Assembly (NCBI GenBank): GCA_013361975.1
Contig: JABFXB010000339.1
Coordinates: 1 to 7,161 of the forward strand
DNA length: 7,161 nt
Direction: 5' to 3'
From: Dermatophilaceae bacterium
GTDB lineage: Bacteria; Actinomycetota; Actinomycetes; Actinomycetales; Dermatophilaceae
A program made the translations under genes and the position numbers. The notes beneath the pieces are model-generated. The model did not search any database, had not been told where the DNA came from, and worked only from the letters and a program-made list of their open reading frames with translations. The first letter of the stretch is position 1. Each line of letters opens with the position of its first letter. Positions 4,800 to 7,161 of this stretch are shown piece after piece.

Positions 4800-5800
4800 C
4801 GGACGAGCCGATCGACCAGCTCGCGCACGAAGTCGTCCGCGACGGCCACCTCGCGCTCCCCCAGGTCGCCATCGCCGCGACCGTGGTGGCGCGCCTCGGC
4901 CTGCAGCACCGCCTGCACCAGCTGCGCCGCCACCATCCGCCCGTCGGGCAGGGCGCCGTATGCCGCCTGGAGCCCCGACCAGACCGCTGCGTCGGTCGCG
5001 GCCGACCCGGACTCCCCACCCCGCCGGCACAGCTCATCCCCGAGCGCGGCCTTGTTGGCAACGGGGGCCAGGTCCCACGACGGGTCACCACCGAGCGGGT
5101 TGGGGTCGAAGAGGCCGACGGCGAGCGGATCCCGCTGGTAGACGGCCAGGTTGCGCACTGAGACGTCGCCATGGAGGAGCCGCGGGGCGTCGTCGTACGA
5201 GGTGTCACGGAGCGCGTCGAGCGCAAGCCGGAGGCGCCGGTCCGAGACGCCCGTCGCGGTGACGAAGTCACGGTGCAAACCGAGGTAGTCGGACAGATAG
5301 GCACCCCAGCTGTCGTAGGTGCGCTCTGCCCCGGGCGAGTCGCCGAAGTTGCCGAAGCCCTCGTGGTGGACCGCTTCGTGCAGTCGGCAGAGCTCGGCTC
5401 CGAGGGCCTCCCCGATTCTGGAGCCGAGGTCCGGGGTGGCCTCGAGGAGCTCCGAGGCCGTCGGCGCCACCCCGCCCGCGTGGTCGCGCAGCACCTCCAG
5501 CACGAGGTACGGCACGGGCTCGGCGCAGCCTGCTTGCGCGAGCCGGCCGAAACCGAGTACGTCCGGCACGTGGTGGCTGTGCGAACTCCACGCGCGCAGT
5601 GCCCCCGACTCGGCCTCCAGACCCGTTCCCTCGAGCTTGACGACGACGTCGCCCGCGGCGCGGTGGACCAAGAACGTGCTGGCGTCCACGCCGCCGCTCA
5701 TCAGCTCCAGATCGCGGTGACCTGCCGGCAGCCCCTCCTGCCCCAGTCCGGCGTCACGGAGGACCGCGCGGACCAGCTGCACCACCGTGCCTGTGAACAT
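4796..5800 (-). CDS. APH-fold phosphotransferase family protein (small-molecule kinase)
   Basis: This is a 334-residue protein of the aminoglycoside phosphotransferase/fructosamine kinase fold. Visible motifs are DVVVKLEG (51-58) with the ATP-binding Lys55, a helix with Glu62/Glu64 (LEAESGALRAW), the hinge-like YLVLEVL (98-104), LCRLHEAVH (137-145), and the catalytic loop LLHGDVSVRN (208-217) with catalytic Asp212 and metal-binding Asn217. These are followed by GLFDPNPLGGDPSWDLAP (229-246), in which Asp232 is the DFG-equivalent aspartate. The GGDPSWDLA segment resembles that in APH(6)-type and related kinases. All essential residues appear intact. The substrate is unknown: antibiotic, glycated amine, amino sugar and other small molecules are all possible, and resistance should not be assumed. 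ATG 5800 has an AAGG-containing site upstream. The stop overlaps the phosphatase GTG by 4 bp. Confidence 0.85.
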   Translation of the reverse strand: MFTGTVVQLVRAVLRDAGLGQEGLPAGHRDLELMSGGVDASTFLVHRAAGDVVVKLEGTGLEAESGALRAWSSHSHHVPDVLGFGRLAQAGCAEPVPYLVLEVLRDHAGGVAPTASELLEATPDLGSRIGEALGAELCRLHEAVHHEGFGNFGDSPGAERTYDSWGAYLSDYLGLHRDFVTATGVSDRRLRLALDALRDTSYDDAPRLLHGDVSVRNLAVYQRDPLAVGLFDPNPLGGDPSWDLAPVANKAALGDELCRRGGESGSAATDAAVWSGLQAAYGALPDGRMVAAQLVQAVLQAEARHHGRGDGDLGEREVAVADDFVRELVDRLVR

Positions 5801-5896
5801 GGCCCCGCCTTACCCAGCCACGGGAGGCCGCAACCTGCGGCGCCGCCTGCGCCGGGCACACGTCTGGCCACCGCCGCCACGACGGAGGAGCAAGCC

Positions 5897-7093
5897 CTAG
5901 CTCTGCCAGTCAGCCGCGATCCGGAGATCGGCCTTGTCAAGGCGGGTCGGGCGCAGTCGCCCTTCCGGGGCCTCGCCGCAGCCCTTGCTGTTCATCACCC
6001 GCACCGCCTCGGCCACGACGTCGACGAGCTGACCGGTCTTGTCGAACGTGGCGCGCTGGCGCATGGCGCCGTTGCCCTCCTCACGCAGCCGGAGCAGTCC
6101 GTCCTGAACCACCCCGAGGTCACCGGCGTCCTCGAGGGCCGCCCCCACGTACTCGACGAGCGAGTCGACCACCCGCCAGCACGGACGGGGCAGACCCGAA
6201 CGCCAGTCGACGAGGGTTCCCTCGATCCCCTCGCGGCCGGCCTGCCACGTCGCCATCCGCAGCAGCAGCGTCGGCACGTCCGGCGCGACGTGACCGCTCG
6301 CCCAGTCCCGCGCCGCGGTCTCGACCAGGCCGCGGCACAGCGCGGCGATGACGACGGCTTCCTCCACCGTGAAGCACACGTCGGCGGCCCGGATCTCGAC
6401 TGTCGGGTAGTGCGCGGAGAGACGGGCATCGAAATAGACCATGGCCTCGTCGAGGATCACCGACGTCAGGACCATCTCGCGGATGCGACGGTGGTACGCC
6501 TCGGCCGAGCCGAAGACGTCAGCAGGACCCCACGACGGCCACCGCGAGAGCACCTGCGAGCGGTAGCTGGCGAAGCCGGAGTCCTCCCCACGCCAGTACG
6601 GCGAGTTGGCGCTCAGCGCGAGCAGCACCGGCATCCACACGCGCACCCGGTCGATGACCGCCACGGCCTCCTCGTCGCTCTCGACCGAGACGTGCACGTG
6701 GCAGCCGCAGACGAGGTGCTCACGGGCGTTCAGCTGGTAGCGGTCCTCCATCCACGCATACCGGGGCGAGCGAACCGTGATCGGGTTGACCGGCAGCGGC
6801 GACGTCGCGAGCGCTGCGACGCTCGACCCGGTCGAACGAGCAGCGGCGACAGCCTCACGCCGCCAGCGAGCCACCTCGCGGCGCAGTGTGTCGAGGTCGG
6901 CAGCCGGGGCAGTGTGCGTCTCGATCTGCTGCTGCTGGAACTCGCCCTCGAGAGCGCCGTGCACCCCCACGCCCGCCACCTCTTCAGGCTGGTGCGCGGC
7001 GCGGACGAGCAGCTGCCCCGAGACCGACCGCGCCCTCCCGTTCCGCACGTCGACCAGGAGCATCTCCTCTTCGACCCCGAGGGTGCGCACCAT
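5897..7093 (-). CDS. Glutamate-cysteine ligase, YbdK/GCS2 family (carboxylate-amine ligase)
   Basis: This is a 398-residue protein with the complete GCS2 signature: GVEEEMLLVD (6-15) with the metal-binding glutamates, EGEFQQQQIETHTAP (49-63), CGCHVHVSV (129-137), LSANSPYWRGEDSGFASYRS (160-179), SRWPSWGPADVFG (183-195), and VEIRAADVCFTVEEA (232-246). The family transfers Glu to an amine in an ATP-dependent reaction. YbdK of Escherichia coli has weak gamma-glutamate-cysteine ligase activity, and many actinobacterial members have no proven substrate. Because most actinobacteria use mycothiol rather than glutathione, the physiological product is open. The length is slightly longer than YbdK (372 residues). 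ATG 7093 is supported by AAGGAG at plus-strand 7099-7104. A second in-frame GTG follows directly, but the ATG is better placed. The next gene, the kinase, starts 96 bp downstream. Confidence 0.9.
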   Translation of the reverse strand: MVRTLGVEEEMLLVDVRNGRARSVSGQLLVRAAHQPEEVAGVGVHGALEGEFQQQQIETHTAPAADLDTLRREVARWRREAVAAARSTGSSVAALATSPLPVNPITVRSPRYAWMEDRYQLNAREHLVCGCHVHVSVESDEEAVAVIDRVRVWMPVLLALSANSPYWRGEDSGFASYRSQVLSRWPSWGPADVFGSAEAYHRRIREMVLTSVILDEAMVYFDARLSAHYPTVEIRAADVCFTVEEAVVIAALCRGLVETAARDWASGHVAPDVPTLLLRMATWQAGREGIEGTLVDWRSGLPRPCWRVVDSLVEYVGAALEDAGDLGVVQDGLLRLREEGNGAMRQRATFDKTGQLVDVVAEAVRVMNSKGCGEAPEGRLRPTRLDKADLRIAADWQS

Positions 7094-7098
7094 GTCCG

Positions 7099-7104
7099 CT
7101 CCTT
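7099..7104 (-). promoter_or_regulatory. Ribosome binding site of the GCS2 ligase gene
   Basis: AAGGAG on the minus strand is five bases before ATG 7093 and decides the start. It is embedded in TGGGTAAGG, a nine-base string that also occurs at exactly the same distance before the kinase ATG (plus-strand 5808-5816). Confidence 0.65.
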
Positions 7105-7123
7105 ACCCACGCAGCGCCCAAGG

Positions 7124-7152
7124 ACTCTACTCGCGTGCTCGCCGCCGCGTCG
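7124..7152 (-). promoter_or_regulatory. Weak candidate promoter of the GCS2 ligase gene
   Basis: On the minus strand, TAGAGT (plus-strand 7124-7129) fits the TANNNT -10 pattern of actinobacterial housekeeping promoters. GCGACG lies 18 bp upstream of it and shares the central GAC with TTGACA. The -10 is 30 bases before the ATG, allowing a short leader. The match is loose and the window ends just upstream, so this is tentative. Confidence 0.25.
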
Positions 7153-7161
7153 CGGGAATGA

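Noticed and set aside
4800..5030. N-terminal extension of the histidine phosphatase up to an ATG at 5030
   Set aside because: The extra residues are Gly/Arg-rich, lie in another frame of the kinase gene, and the GTGA overlap at 4796-4799 gives a natural start 10 residues before the catalytic motif.
4080..5141. Plus-strand open frame of 353 codons
   Set aside because: It is antisense to the histidine phosphatase and kinase, both of which have intact catalytic motifs, and its own product shows no recognisable domain.
4796..5800. Calling the APH-fold protein an aminoglycoside resistance enzyme
   Set aside because: The motifs show only the kinase fold; substrate residues cannot be assigned and most such chromosomal genes in actinomycetes have no proven link to resistance.
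5817..5850. GC-rich inverted repeats between the ligase and kinase genes, considered as a terminator
   Set aside because: Stems reach only five pairs and no T tract follows, so termination is not supported.

Overview
The window is very GC-rich, with dense, short-spaced genes, GTG starts and purine-rich ribosome binding sites. This points to an actinomycete (Actinomycetota, plausibly Micrococcales), but the genus cannot be fixed from this sequence. It holds eleven supportable protein genes and no tRNA, rRNA, CRISPR array or mobile element.

Layout: positions 78-782 (+) encode a four-helix membrane protein of unknown function. It converges on a seven-gene minus-strand cluster running from 3803 down to 862. 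In order of transcription the cluster encodes an Asp23/Gls24 (alkaline-shock) protein, a short divergent Asp23-like protein, a small protein with a J-domain HPD motif, a DUF2273-type membrane peptide, a second Asp23/Gls24 protein, a DUF6286-like two-helix membrane protein, and an AmaP-like two-helix membrane protein. Most junctions overlap by 4 to 20 bp or are separated by less than 50 bp, so this reads as one translationally coupled operon. Its only sizeable leader (3804-3995) contains a GGGTAT box and a perfect 13-bp palindrome. The likely job is a cell-envelope or membrane-associated stress scaffold: soluble Asp23 proteins held at the membrane by the small membrane proteins. The J-like protein suggests an additional link to DnaK.

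Upstream on the same strand (7093 down to 3996) are a YbdK-type glutamate-cysteine ligase (GCS2 family), an APH-fold small-molecule kinase, and a histidine phosphatase whose GTG start overlaps the kinase stop. A hairpin followed by three T residues (3951-3980) probably separates this group from the Asp23 operon. The kinase and phosphatase are probably co-expressed. The ligase is separated from them by 96 bp and could be part of the same unit or independent.

The most interesting element is the Asp23 operon, in which a J-domain-like HPD protein lies among three soluble Asp23-type proteins and two membrane proteins whose C-terminal halves look like the same alpha/beta unit. Nothing in the window is clearly a wholly new system, and all functional statements rest on motif reading by eye.
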